Assembly (NCBI GenBank): GCA_010093515.1
Contig: MU001684.1
Coordinates: forward strand, 296,486-360,485
Direction of reading: 5' to 3'
Origin: Lineolata rhizophorae
Lineage: Eukaryota; Ascomycota; Dothideomycetes; Lineolatales; Lineolataceae
DNA: 64,000 nucleotides
Shown here in pieces: positions 45,328-56,600 of the stretch (positions are counted from its first letter, which is position 1; each line of letters starts with the position of its first letter). The position numbers were made by a program, and so were the translations under genes. Under the pieces are notes generated by a model. It worked only from the letters and a program-made list of their open reading frames with translations. It ran no database searches and had not been told where the DNA came from.

Positions 45328-46841
45328 ATGGCCCCTGCTGCGACAGAGCTGACGACAAAGGTCCAGTCTGGATCGCCGTATCAACTTGATCAGTCTCAGG
45401 TTAGACTTCCTTCTGTCGGCGGGGTGCGATTGCGACACGTCTCGACCGAGGCCGGGCCCAACCCCCGAAAGCAGCTACAGTCCGCAAATGTCAGCAGCAG
45501 TTCGAACTAGGGCACTGACTGATTCCTCTGCTCTAGATTCTGCGAGCCTCGGAGGCGCTTGTGAAGCACATCGCGTCCGAGGAGCAGCGCAGCTCGGGCG
45601 AAGCGCCCAAGAAGAATCTTCTCGCCGACGACGACGCGAGCAGCGATGAAGCCAAAGGCAACGACGACACCGTGCCCGTGTGGCTTATCGTGACGACGAA
45701 GAAGCACATCGTGAACAAGGCGCGGCTCAAGCCCGGAAAGATGTACGTTCCACGCTCGTACCTCCCCCCGACACCACGTTGACTAACATGGTTTCCGGAC
45801 AGTCCGCTCCCGCACCCGCTCAACACCGACCCGGGCACGCGCATCTGCCTGATAACAGCGGACCCGCAACGCACCTACAAAGACATCGTCGCGCACCCCT
45901 CATTCCCCTCGGACCTCGGCCCGCGCATCGCCCGCGTCATCGGCATCTCCAAGCTGCGCGCCAAATACAAGGCGTACGAGGCGCGGCGACAGCTCGCCTC
46001 GGAGCACGACGTCTTCCTGGCCGACGACCGCATCATCACCTCGCTGCCCGCGCTGCTCGGCAAGACGTTCTACCAGACGGGCGCCCGGCGGCCGGTCCCC
46101 GTCTCGCTGCGCGGCAACGAGAAGACGCCCCGGGACGCCCAGGGCCGCAAGGTCAGGCGCCCGGCGGACGCGCCCCCCGCCGGCTTGGTCGCAGGGTCGC
46201 CTGAGGCCGTCGCTAGGGAGATTCGCAGGGCGCTCGAGGCGGCGCTAGTGCATCTGTCGCCGTCGACGAGCACGGCGGTCAAGGTGGGCAGGGCGGATTG
46301 GGCGCCCGAGTGGATCGCGGCGAACGTGGAGGCTGTTGTGGCGGGCCTGACGGCGAATGATAAGTTTATTCCGAGGGGGTGGAGGAACGTTAAGTCGCTG
46401 CATATCAAGGGGCCGAATACGATGGCGCTGCCGGTTTGGTTGGCGGATGAGCTGTGGGTGGATGAGGAGGACGTCTTGGATGAGGCGTGGAAGGAGGATC
46501 CGGAGAAGGTGCAGCAGAGGCTGGAGAAGAAGAAGGAGAGGAAGGCGAAGGCGAAGGGGAGGGCGACCGAGGCGGGTGCGAATGAAGAAAAGGCCGAGAG
46601 GAGTGAGTGGAAGGAAAAGAAAGAGAAGAAGAGGAAGGCTGAAGGTGAGACGAAAGATGCTAAACCAGCGAAGAAAAGCAAAAAGGATAAGAGCTTCGAA
46701 GACGATAACTTGGCGAAGGAGATCGCTAAGAGGAAAGAGAAGCTAAAGAGGCAGAGGGCGGAGGCCATGGAAGGTGATGAGGATGTCGTCAAGATGCTTG
46801 GAAATAATAAAAAAGTGAAGAAGGCGAAGAGCAAGGCATGA
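45328..46841 (+). CDS. cic1: Cic1/Nsa3, L1-fold 60S ribosome biogenesis factor
   Basis: Nucleolar ribosomal-L1-like protein; yeast Cic1/Nsa3 binds the ITS2 foot of pre-60S particles and was also found as a proteasome adaptor. Exons 45328-45399, 45537-45742 and 45803-46841 (1317 nt, 438 aa). Family signatures shared with yeast Cic1 include KKNLLADD, KAYEARRQLA and FLADDRIITSLPALLGK. The L1 fold spans about residues 30-305. The C-terminal 120 residues are a Lys/Glu-rich basic tail likely to form helices and direct nucleolar localisation. Introns use GTTAGA and GTACGT donors. It is convergent with the thioesterase gene, with only 229 bp between the stop codons. Confidence 0.9.
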
Positions 46842-47070
46842 ATGCGATGAGTACTTTGGGACCTGGTCACGGCGCACTGGGCGTTTGAAAAATATTGCTC
46901 ACGGATATCCAGCACGGTCCGACTTGCGAGTAATAGAACATTCTTACGTATTCAATGTTGTACAGTCTTATTTGGAATAGTACAGCAAGTGCCTAATTTG
47001 TTGGTATCGCCCAAGCGCAATAACGCCAACACAGCAAAATGGCAGAATAACGACCAGCAGACGACGCATT

Positions 47071-48114
47071 TCAGAGCTCCCAGTCTCCGAGAACGTTCTG
47101 GATGTCCGAATCCCTTTCGGGTTCGGCAGACTCGTAGCTAGACGATCGCTTAACCCCAAAATCCTCTAGCAACGACTTCTTCAAGATTGTGTCATTGAGG
47201 TGCATATGACCACCAGGCACGGTCCTAAACGCCAAGCCGTCCTTCTCATCAAGCTCCCTCAATCCTAGCCAATCCTCCTTGTACATCTTCCTGTCCCTCA
47301 GTGCCGTCACATTACCCGTATCGGTATTGACCTCGGCGAACCAGCCGCTTTCCTTAGGGATAACCGTCGTGTCGTTCTCAAAAACATACATGACGAACTT
47401 CTCCAAGCTAGCCAAATTGGCCTTGTACGTCTCATTCTTCTCCGCGCGCTCATTATTCACGTCGGCCAGCCAATTCGAGTTTTCCAGATAGGCGTCCGAC
47501 CCCAAGCCGGTCTCGTTGTTGGTCTCGCGGTAGTACTGGGCCGGCACAACGCGGCCCTGCACGAAGCCGCTCCACGTGTTCCAGTGCAGCAGGCCCATGG
47601 CCCCCTTGCAGATCCAGTCGCCGTCGCCGCAGCGCTCGAACTCGGCGATGCCGTTGTGCTGCGCGCCGAAGGTGACGAGGCGGCGCACCGGCGGCGCGTT
47701 GCAGCGCTCGACGTAGCCGCGCAGGAACTGGCCGCCCTGGCTGAAGCCGAGCGCGTTGACGGCCGGCGCGGCGGACAGGATCGGGTGCGTGGCCAGGTCC
47801 GCGCACACGCTGGCGAGCTGCGTGGTGAGGTTGCCGAGGAAGGTCGCGGTCCGGTCCGAGGATGGGTCCTCGTCTAGCCGGATGTTGTACACGAAACTGC
47901 CTGGGTGGAGGGCTTGGATGAGGTCCCCGAGCTCCAGGAGCCAGTCGTTGGCGTAGTTGTCGCCGAGGCCGTGCCAGATGATGAAGGGGATCGGGGCGGA
48001 GTCGGCAGCATCGGAAACGGTGGTGGTGGGATGTGCGGTGGCAGGGATGGACGTAGCTGAGAGGGCCGCGAGTAGGGAGAAAAGGGTAGAAGAGAGGAAC
48101 TTAGTAAGTCTCAT
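47071..48114 (-). CDS. ppt1: Palmitoyl-protein thioesterase (PPT1 type)
   Basis: Lysosomal/vacuolar alpha/beta-hydrolase that removes thioester-linked palmitate from proteins during degradation. Single exon, 347 aa. Residues 1-27 form a signal peptide (basic RLTK, then a Leu/Ala core ending near ATA). IIWHGLGDNY at 45-54 is the oxyanion region. The nucleophile Ser125 sits in GFSQGG. Asp248 in ENDTTVIP and His303 in VPGGHMHL complete the triad, at spacings like those of bovine PPT1. Several N-x-S/T sites fit secretory-pathway glycosylation. Length is slightly above the mammalian enzyme because of a polar C-terminal tail. Confidence 0.93.
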   Translation of the reverse strand: MRLTKFLSSTLFSLLAALSATSIPATAHPTTTVSDAADSAPIPFIIWHGLGDNYANDWLLELGDLIQALHPGSFVYNIRLDEDPSSDRTATFLGNLTTQLASVCADLATHPILSAAPAVNALGFSQGGQFLRGYVERCNAPPVRRLVTFGAQHNGIAEFERCGDGDWICKGAMGLLHWNTWSGFVQGRVVPAQYYRETNNETGLGSDAYLENSNWLADVNNERAEKNETYKANLASLEKFVMYVFENDTTVIPKESGWFAEVNTDTGNVTALRDRKMYKEDWLGLRELDEKDGLAFRTVPGGHMHLNDTILKKSLLEDFGVKRSSSYESAEPERDSDIQNVLGDWEL

Positions 48115-48713
48115 CGTGGTTCGAAGACTTTGTGATCTTGCTATATCATACTAAGGAAATGTTGCGCTTCGAAGCTGAAAGTCAGGATGCGAGGCGGAGT
48201 CTATGATGCGTGCCGCCGCCGGCTGCCGTGTGGCAGGCAGCAGCTGGCTGGGAGCTTGGGGCGCCCCGAGACAGCCGGCGCAGCGCTAGCAGTAAGCTCG
48301 GACCCCTGATTCGTTCCAACCATGCCCGCCCCTGTTTGCCCAGTTTGCAGGCTCGCCAAACACGGCAACTAGGCCGGGGGTGCGTGAGAAACTCCGGGAC
48401 TAGGTGCCTTACGTCGACTCGACCCCGCGTCTTCGGAACGTCTTTGACACGGCATTCGGGATAATTCGCTGCGTCTCTACGTCAGGCACGCATAATTTGC
48501 CCTCGGAACTGCAAAGATGTCGCGTGCTCGAGTAACATCGCGGCGTAGATCGCGCGTCTCACATGACTGACAGTTTATAAGAGGACGATTCAGGTTCCTG
48601 GTCGTCCCAAAACGGAACCTATCTTCTCCCCGCCACATAGCTGCTTACCTCCTTCGTTGGACCCGGCTTCCCTACGACTATAGACTATTGTCGTGAAAGA
48701 ACGAAACTCCAGT
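48115..48713. promoter_or_regulatory. Divergent ppt1-aldolase promoter region
   Basis: 599 bp between divergent starts. TTTATAA at 48574-48580 lies about 134 bp upstream of the aldolase ATG and is a plausible TATA element. The rest is GC-mixed with no gene. Confidence 0.4.
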
Positions 48714-49776
48714 ATGGCTATGACAGACGGCGCGGTACATCTCGCGCCACCTCCTCCGGGGGCTTGGGTCCCGGTACCCACTTTCTTCAGCAAGAGTACC
48801 CCGTCATCCACCCAGGCGCCGGTTGATCTGGCAACTCAGATCAAACACTCTGTGCACCTCGCCAAGTCCGGTATCACTGGTCTCGTGCTTCTCGGCTCCA
48901 CGGGCGAAGCAGTGCATCTGTCCCGAGAAGAGCGGAAGGATCTCGTGGCCGGCGTCCGTTCCGGCATGGCGGACGCGGGATATCCAGATTATCCCATCAT
49001 GGCCGGGATCCTGACCAACAGCGTCGACGACGTCTTGGAGAATCTGAAGGATATGCACGAGGCGGGAGCGGACTGGGGCTTGGTCCTCGCGCCGGGCTAT
49101 TTTGGCGCCGTGGTAGACCAGGCGAATATCATCGAGTGGTACACGCAAATAGCAGATGCGAGTCCAATTGGCATCTTAATGTCGGTCATCCGTTTCAAGA
49201 CCATATTGCCCTTATCAATCGACTAACTGTTCACGCAGCTACAACTACCCCGGCGTGACAAACAACCTCTGGATCGCGCCGGAAACATATTTCAAACTGG
49301 CCGGGCACCCCAAGATTCTCGGCTGCAAGATGTCCCACGGCAACATGTCGCACCACATCCAAGTCGCGCTGGCGCCGCAAATCGACCACTCACTGTTCCG
49401 GCTCTACTCCGGCTTCGGGCAGCAGGCCTTCCCGGTCGTCAGCTGCGGCGGCGCGGGCGTCATCGACGGCCTCGCCTCAGTGTATCCCGCTGTCGTGAGC
49501 ACGTTGCACAGACTGGCGACCGCGCCGTCAATCGGACCGGAAGCCCTGCTACGGATCCAGAAGCTGCAGTGGCTGGTGAGTAGGGGGTATGAAACGATGG
49601 GTAAGTACGGTATTGTGGGGTTCAAAGAGGGGATTTGTAGGGAGCTTAAGTTGGGGACGATGGAGGGGGGTAGGTTGCCGTTGAAGGGGAAGATGCCGGA
49701 GGGTGAGTGGGAGAAGTGGTCGGATGTCTTTGATGCGTTGAGGGAGGAAGAGAAGCGGTGTCTTTCTGGGGTTTGA
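48714..49776 (+). CDS. DHDPS/KDG-family aldolase, likely 2-keto-3-deoxy-galactonate aldolase
   Basis: Class I (Schiff-base) aldolase of the dihydrodipicolinate synthase/N-acetylneuraminate lyase superfamily. Exons 48714-49180 and 49239-49776 (1005 nt, 334 aa). GSTGE at residues 61-65 matches the GTTGE motif, YNYP at 157-160 (created by splicing) supplies the proton-relay Tyr, and Lys186 in GCKMSHGN is the Schiff-base lysine. The intron has a weak GTCGGT donor but a good CTAAC branch site and CAG acceptor. Fungal members include the L-threo-3-deoxyhexulosonate aldolase of galacturonate catabolism, so substrate is not fixed by sequence. The neighbouring D-galactonate dehydratase makes 2-keto-3-deoxy-D-galactonate the most likely substrate, yielding pyruvate and glyceraldehyde. 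That assignment is inference from context. Confidence 0.85.
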
Positions 49777-50254
49777 GTGAGGAAAGCTAGCACGAGGTAG
49801 TGGACGAGAATTGAGTACATGTCTTTGTTTTCAAGTTTATTATTGTTTTCTAGAGACAGTTCCCATAGCAAAGACTTCCAATGGAATATCCGACTAGATA
49901 TTTATCATGCGACTACATGAGCTACAAAAGGCGAACAGACACCAGTGTTGAACTCATGCACCATAAGCAGTACTTCATCCCGTACTCTCTTTTCTCCTTT
50001 TGTAAAAGCTGGTAAACGTTTTTGGAAGAGTAAGGTTACGGTGAGAAGTCCGAACATCGCTGATCACTGCAACCAATGACGTCTGCGTGGACCCGAGACC
50101 CTGTCCCACAACGGCGATCGCCGTCTACCATTCCCGGAAATAAACGGCTAATTTATTTTCCGCCAGTGGTCCCTGCATACACTTTGTTCGCTCAGTTCGA
50201 AAAGCAGCACTTTGGAGATTCAGTCCCTGCGTTCAAAAAGGAATCTCAAGAAAC
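49777..50254. other. Aldolase-dgoD intergenic region
   Basis: 478 bp holding the aldolase 3' end, the dgoD promoter with its CCAAT/CRE-like site, and the upstream ORF listed separately. Confidence 0.6.
50073..50083 (+). promoter_or_regulatory. CCAAT box overlapping a CRE-like site
   Basis: CCAAT runs directly into TGACGTC, a half-extended ATF/CREB core, about 180 bp upstream of the galactonate dehydratase start. Such sites bind HAP complexes and bZIP factors in fungi. Short matches like this can occur by chance. Confidence 0.3.
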
Positions 50255-50258
50255 ATGA
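50076..50258 (+). other. 60-codon upstream ORF abutting dgoD
   Basis: An ATG at 50076 opens a 60-codon frame (MTSAWTRDPVPQRRS...) whose TGA at 50256-50258 overlaps the dgoD ATG in the arrangement ATGA. If the mRNA starts upstream of 50076, this would be a leader ORF able to control dgoD by termination-reinitiation. It has no family signature, and the transcription start is unknown, so it may be untranslated promoter DNA. Confidence 0.3.
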
Positions 50259-51707
50259 AGATCTCTACGATTGAGTACTTCCGCGTGCCACCTCGATGGC
50301 TCTTTGTCAAGATCACGGATGAAGCTGAGAATGTGGGCTGGGGAGAAGCAAGTCTGGAAGGTCATACAGAGGCTGTTGAAGGATGCTTAGATGCATATAG
50401 AGAACGGTTCGTCGGCCTCGAAGCCGAGTAAGTGCCTTCTTAGAAGCCTTAGTCCTTTCGTATGGTTTTACATTCGCCCTCAGGAAACTTTTTCCCCTAT
50501 ATGCCCAATACCACAGATCCTCCCATTAGTTCTTCTCAACTAATTGAAAACAATCATAATTCATAAAGCGAAATTGAGAACATATGGCAAAATGGCTATA
50601 GAGTAAGCTTTTACCGTGGAGGTCCAGTTATGATGAGTGCATTGTCAGGAATCGACATTGCTCTGTGGGATCTCAAAGGTAGACTAACTCCTATACACAA
50701 AATCTCCATTCGCCTCAATGTAGTCTTGTTTGTCCATCCATATCTGACACTAAACAATGGCTGGCTGCAGCTCGCAAACTGAACGTTCCCGTATACGAAC
50801 TTCTTGGTGGCAAGGTTCGAACAGCACTCAAAGTATATGCTTGGATAGGAGGAGACCGACCGTCTGACATTGAAGCACACGCGTAAGCTTCCAGTTCTAT
50901 TCCACTAAAAAATAGACATCATTTGAGGAAATGAATACCTAATTTACCTCGATGCGCAGAAAATCCCGTCGAATGCAAGGTTTCAAAGCCATCAAAATGA
51001 ACGCTACCGAAGACCTAGGCTGGGTCGATTCCCCATCTTCGTTAGATTCCTGCGTGGAGAGAGTTAAGGCTGTAAAAGCGCTTGGCCTGGATATTGGCGT
51101 CGATTTCCACGGCCGAGTCCACAAGCCGATGGCCAAACAACTTGCCAAACTGCTGGAGCCCGAAAGACCACTCTTTATTGAGGAACCGCTTCTCTCAGAA
51201 CATATCGAAGGCATCCAATCACTGTCAAACCTAACCACGACCCCAATCGCACTTGGCGAGCGCCTACATAGCCGATGGGATGTCAAACGCTTCCTCGAGG
51301 CCCGATGCGTCGACATACTGCAGCCTGACATCTGCCATGTGGGCGGAATATCCGAGCTGCGTCGAATCGCCCAAATGGCCGAGGCGTACGATGTCGCGCT
51401 GGCTCCGCACTGTCCCCTAGGTCCGATCGCCCTAGCCGCAAACGTGCAAGTCGACGCCGTGTCAGCCAACTTTGCCATCCAGGAGATGAGTTTGGGGATT
51501 CACTACAATGCAGGCGCGTATGACTTGACTAGCTACACGAAGAACCCGGAAGTCTGGAACGTTGAAGACGGCATGATTGAGCTTCTCGCGGGACCAGGGC
51601 TGGGAATCGAGATTGATGAGGAACAGGTGGGAGCTGCGGCGAAAGATGCAAAGCCATGGCGCGGTTCGGAGTTTAAAGGCCCAGGAGGCGAGATCAGGGA
51701 ATGGTAA
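50255..51707 (+). CDS. dgoD: D-galactonate dehydratase (enolase superfamily)
   Basis: Dehydrates D-galactonate to 2-keto-3-deoxy-D-galactonate with Mg2+. Exons 50255-50427, 50569-50678, 50771-50882 and 50960-51707 (1143 nt, 380 aa; E. coli DgoD is 382). It is strongly alike to DgoD through its whole length, for example [27 protein letters not shown] and [14 protein letters not shown]. Metal ligands and catalytic residues are all present: Asp180, Glu206, Glu232, His182 and His282, each exactly three less than the E. coli numbering. The second exon uses an AAG acceptor, uncommon but required by the conserved [16 protein letters not shown] block. It lies 478 bp downstream of the aldolase on the same strand. 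The bacterial likeness raises the possibility of an old transfer, though four introns-and-exons show long residence. Confidence 0.92.
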
Positions 51708-53618
51708 CATTCGCAAAGCGAGTTGCCATATCAGTAGTATTATGCAATTGCTTCGACGCTTTTGCCGTATGACCACTTGTCAAGTATCCAAAGAAAAGAT
51801 GTGCAATTGTTCTTTTCATTCGATCATTTATAACTAGCAAATCAAGTACTACGGACTCCCAGTAGAACAAAATCTACGGTGAACCTGAGCATTTGTAGCA
51901 TAGATAGGAATTCGTTGCTACTAAATTCCACGTGCTCTTGAAGTTTGATTCTGTTCTATTTTAGAGACCACGCATCACAGGAAGATCGCACACACTTGGA
52001 CATATTATATCAACAGCAATAGTCCATATAGCAATGATTATGAGAGACTAAATGAATTGTTCTCGGAATGTTCACGTAAAGAGCAAAGGAGGGCGTAGGC
52101 GTTGAGAACGGAAGTAGGGGCAACAGTGCAGCCGACTATGACCATAATAGCAGTACAGAAGACGTCAGGGGAATCTACTATATATTGTAAAATGGGTAAT
52201 TTGGATCATGTTGAAAAAAGTTGTGTTCTTAAGTGGGAATCCGACTAGTCGGAGAAACTCGCGCTTTTCGGTACCTTCCATCTGAGCGAAGCGAACAGCA
52301 AAGAATGACAGAAGGGATGAACTCATCGTAGAAGAAAGGTAGAAAGAAAACTATTTTGAATGCACTAGTAAATGGTTGGATTTTCACATGCTATATACCT
52401 CTATTAAGATTTCCACGCTTTTTACAGTTGCCAATATCGAGTCTATGGTACCCATGTCGGAGAGCTGTATGATGGCATGGTCAGACGAGTTAAGTGCCGT
52501 GTCCGACTAGACTTGTTGTGGCCTTCTTAGCTCGTATAGTATACCTTAAGAGCAATAGTATATCGAGTTACCCGTATGGTATCGAAACCTGGGCTTGGAT
52601 AAGAATCTACGCTGGCGCACTTTCTACAACGTACTATAATAGCCTATCTCTCTATTTTAATGCGCTTCTCGCTTAGGAGTTGAGGTGCGCCGCGGTCCAA
52701 AAGAAGACCTAATCCCACCGACGTTCGACGATTTAGTAGGCGTGCTATAGTCATCTACCTTTACTTAAGTGTTTTCGTCTAAGATTCCAGGTGCGGCCGC
52801 GGTCGAAAAATCAACCTAATCCTGCCGACGTTCGAAGATGCGGCTAGCGCGTGCCGCATTGGGAAGAATGCGGCAACTATGGATCATACGGGACCGTATT
52901 AGAGGAATGTGACAGCGCTTGAACGTATGTATGTGATGTAGGTATGCCTATGCCTAATAGGTTCATTCGGTAACTACAGAGTAAAGGTATCTAACTAGTT
53001 AGCCGAACAATGCCAGCAAAAACTGAAGTGCTAAGGAAAGTGGGGCTATGCCCGGAGTAGAGTTTGTAGAGCAATCAATGTCTCCAGGCACACCATAGTT
53101 TATACAGAATGCCTACGAAATTTGGCCCTCCTGAGCACTTTCTGTCAATGAGAAGACCCGCTCTACACACTCTAGTCCACTACAACTAGTACCAGCCATC
53201 AAAAAGCTTACAGCACATCACACACTCACACAAGCCCACAAGGATAATTAATGGTGGTAAAGATAACCTCACAGCTACCCATGCGCGACTGCAGCCGATA
53301 GCTGCCCCATAACCAAATACAGATGCGAGATCGCGTTCCGCTCGCGAGGCTCTCGAACTTTTCCCCATGTCACTCTCCCACTAACAACGTACAAAGGGGA
53401 TGGGTGCAACAGGTGCGTTTGATATCCGCACACCAAAGCAGACATTTGAAGTCAAGAGAAACAAACGCAGAACCGCCGCCGTTAGTAAAAGCAACGTACA
53501 ACTTTAAAGCATACACGCACAACCACGCACACACACATACACCCACCATCCTTATCATCCAACCCACCCTACAAATGATACATCCACCTCCATCTTAGAA
53601 ACCAACCCTCCGCACGCC
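51708..53618. other. AT-richer spacer with decayed repeat DNA
   Basis: 1.9 kb with no supported gene. Composition is AT-richer than its neighbours and stop codons are dense in all frames. It holds an imperfect tandem repeat (listed separately) and a CA-microsatellite-like stretch at about 53515-53550. It resembles an old, heavily mutated repeat insertion between two genes, but no element family can be named. Confidence 0.5.
52664..52839. repeat. Imperfect ~107-bp-period tandem repeat
   Basis: Cores at 52683-52732 and 52789-52839 share about four in five bases with one gap; both carry GACGTTCGA-like and CCTAATCC blocks. Similarity extends about 18 bases upstream of each core. The period is about 106-108 bp. 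Origin is unknown: an internal duplication in a decayed element or a non-coding satellite. Confidence 0.65.
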
Positions 53619-56600
53619 TTACCGCCCACTCCTACTCCCCCTCCTCGCCATCATCCCCACGCTCCCGCCCCCAATCCAACTCCCCCTCCTCTCCACCGCC
53701 GGGCTTCCCGCCCCGCCCCCCGGCGTCCTCACAACGGCATGCTCCCCCAACGGGACGCCAAGCCCCTCCTCGACCACCCTAGCCAGCACGCCCTGCAGGG
53801 CCCTCTGCAAGCTCAGATCGGGGCCGAGGTCCCTATTGAGCAGGGCGACGAGCAGCGGCGCGAAGCGGGGCACGTGGGTCCGGAAAGGCTGGGCCGGGAA
53901 GGCGGCGTAGCCGTCGAGCACGTCGACGACGACGGGTCGCCAGGTGAGGATGTTGCGGGCCTGCGTGTCCGGGTCGAGGGCGGCGTAGTCGGCGATGATG
54001 TCGGCGGCGAGCGGCACGAGCGCGGCCTCGGTCTGGGCCCGCGACGCCGCCCGCTCCGCCGCCGAGTCGCCGAACATGCGGAACAGTATTGACACGTAGA
54101 CGGCGGCGGCGCCCGACTCCTGCTTGAGCAGGTTGGGCGGCTGCTTCATGAAGCCTTCGCGGAAGAGGCGGGCGCGCAGCTCGCGGTCCGCGTTGAAGCG
54201 CTTGGCGAAGTGGTGCGACTTCTTGAGCAGCGCCATGAGACGCAGCAGCTCGCCCGACGGTATCTGCGCGTACACGGCGTCGTTGGTGAAGAGCTCGTGC
54301 ACCGTCTCGATCATGAGCAGCTGCAGCACGCACTTGGTGATGATCTGGTTGAAGAAGCGGCGTCGCGCCGCCGTCACCACCACGGGCGTCTGCTGCGGCT
54401 GGTCCGCCGCGTGAGCCGGCCGGTAGTCCTCGAGCTCGCGCTCCGACATTGGGGTCGCCGACGCTGAGGGCGGGGACTTGGTGCCGCTCGGGCTGCTAGA
54501 CTCCGTAGTGCCGGCCCTCATGGTGCCGTCGGACGAAATCGAAGCCGAAGATCCTGGCCGCACCCCTAATCCGTTAATTCCCAGCGCGTTTGTCTCCTCG
54601 ACCGGCGTTTCCGTCATAGGCATGTCCGCGATGCTTCCCGTATCTAGCGACGGTGTCTTCGGAGTCTTCGGCTCCCTGAAGCCGTTTGGCCCAGTCGAGC
54701 CTGCCGAGGACGAGCGATACGACCCCGACGTGGCGGCCGAGAAGAGTGCGGTCGCTTCCGTGCGAGCAAACAGCTCGACGAACGCGCCCACGATCTTGTT
54801 CCAGTGCTCTGGGGTGAACTTGGTGACGTTCTGCAGGATGAGCTGCTGGAGACAGTTGGAGCCGATGCGGGCGAGCGTGTCGTTCTCCTGGCAGATGCAC
54901 AGGGCGAGCAGGTCCAGGAAGCGGTCGAGCATGTACTCGAGCGAGTCGAAGAAGTGCGTGAACATGCTGATCATGTTGCGCAGGGCCTGGATCATTGTCG
55001 TCGACAGCCACACCGACAGTTCCTCGTGGTTGAGCACCTTGGACATCTCCGACTTGGACTTTAGCACCATGAAGATGGGGAAGAGCAATTGCCGCCAGAG
55101 CGTGTCCCAGAAGTCCTGCGGAAAGTCGCCCCCGTACTTGACCAGGATCTCAAAGAGGTAGTTTAGGGCCCTGCCACGGCATTAGACGAAGTAACAGTTA
55201 GATAAAAGATTGGAATTTGCAAACCTCGATCGGACTTCCAGGTCGTCCCCCGTCATCAAAACATCATGAAACGCAAACAACACCGGGAACCAAAACTGCT
55301 CCTCTTCCGTCTGGGTGCTGGGCTGCTTGGGGACACCTTCACTCTGCGGCGCGTCCTTCTCGCCCTTGGCATTATACCTCAGGCTCAGCGGGCACTCTGG
55401 CGTGCGCAGCATCTTGGGCACCGTGCTCTTGAGCAGCTCGATGGCCTGTAGGCTCTTCTTCTGGAACTTGATGTTTTTGGAGAACTCGGTGAGGCAGACG
55501 ACGAGGTCGGCGAAGGCGCCCTGCGACACGACGACGCCGAAACGCGTGTTGTAGACGTGCGTGACGTTGTCGAAGGCGAGGTTAACGATGCCCTCGTAGG
55601 GCTCGCGGGCCGCGACCGCGAAGACGCCGAACATGGTCCGCCAGCCCGACCGTATGTTCTCGCCGCGCGCCTGGATCATCTGGATCAGGCACCGCAGCAC
55701 CATGTCCTTGACCGTCACCACCGACGTGTTGGAGATGATGTGCTCGAAGGGCTTGAGGAAGTCCTTCTGGAACTTGAAGCCCGGCAGCTCCTCGATTTCC
55801 ATGAAGCGCATCGCGAGCTGGCGCAGCGAGTTGAGCGCGAAGAAGACGACGTTGGTGTTCGTGTGGCACCCGACGTGGTTGAAGTGCTCGCCCAGCACCG
55901 CCCAGATGTTGGTCCACTCGAAGCGTACGCGCGTCATGTTGTAGCCCGAGATCTCGACGATCTTCTGCAGGCTGTACGTACGCGGCGACTCGCTCTGGCC
56001 CGAGTTCTCAATCTCCATGGTACTCACTTGCGTTAGCGCCTTGACGAAGTAAACAATAGCTTCGCCGGACAGGTTTGCCGTGTTCGTGAATATCCGGTCC
56101 ACGCTACGAATGATATCCGTCGACCGGCTCTCCTCCGCAATCTCGGCCTGATAATGCAGCGTGTTACCGCTGTGCGAATGCTGCCTGGGCCGATGCTGCG
56201 GCACCTGAAGCGACCTCTTAGCGTGCGCGCCGCCGCCACGGGGCTGGACGGCCGTCTTCCCGACGTCCGGCACCACGCCCTCGTCGACGCCGGTGCTGAT
56301 GAGCTGGAAGCGGTCGAGCTTGCTGATGGACATGAGGATGTCGCGCCACGAGTCCTTGAGCATGTTGCCCTCGGACAGCGCCACATCGAGCATCACCTTG
56401 AGAGCCTCGACGTTCTTGGCCTTCATCTCCGATAGGTTGTGTAGGGCTGTGAAGTGCGTGAGCGAGGTGACGAAGGCGCCCCGCGGCGTGTCCAGGTCGA
56501 AGACGCACGCGATGTGAATCGACAGCTTGTGTCCTTCCATGCTTAGCTTGATCGTCTCGAGGTTGTGCGTGCTCTGCGCCGCCTCCGACAGCGCGTGGTG

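Noticed and set aside
52494-52676. Short frame in the AT-richer island, considered as part of a retroelement
   Set aside because: Too short and without any polymerase, integrase or capsid motif; only the imperfect repeat is supportable.
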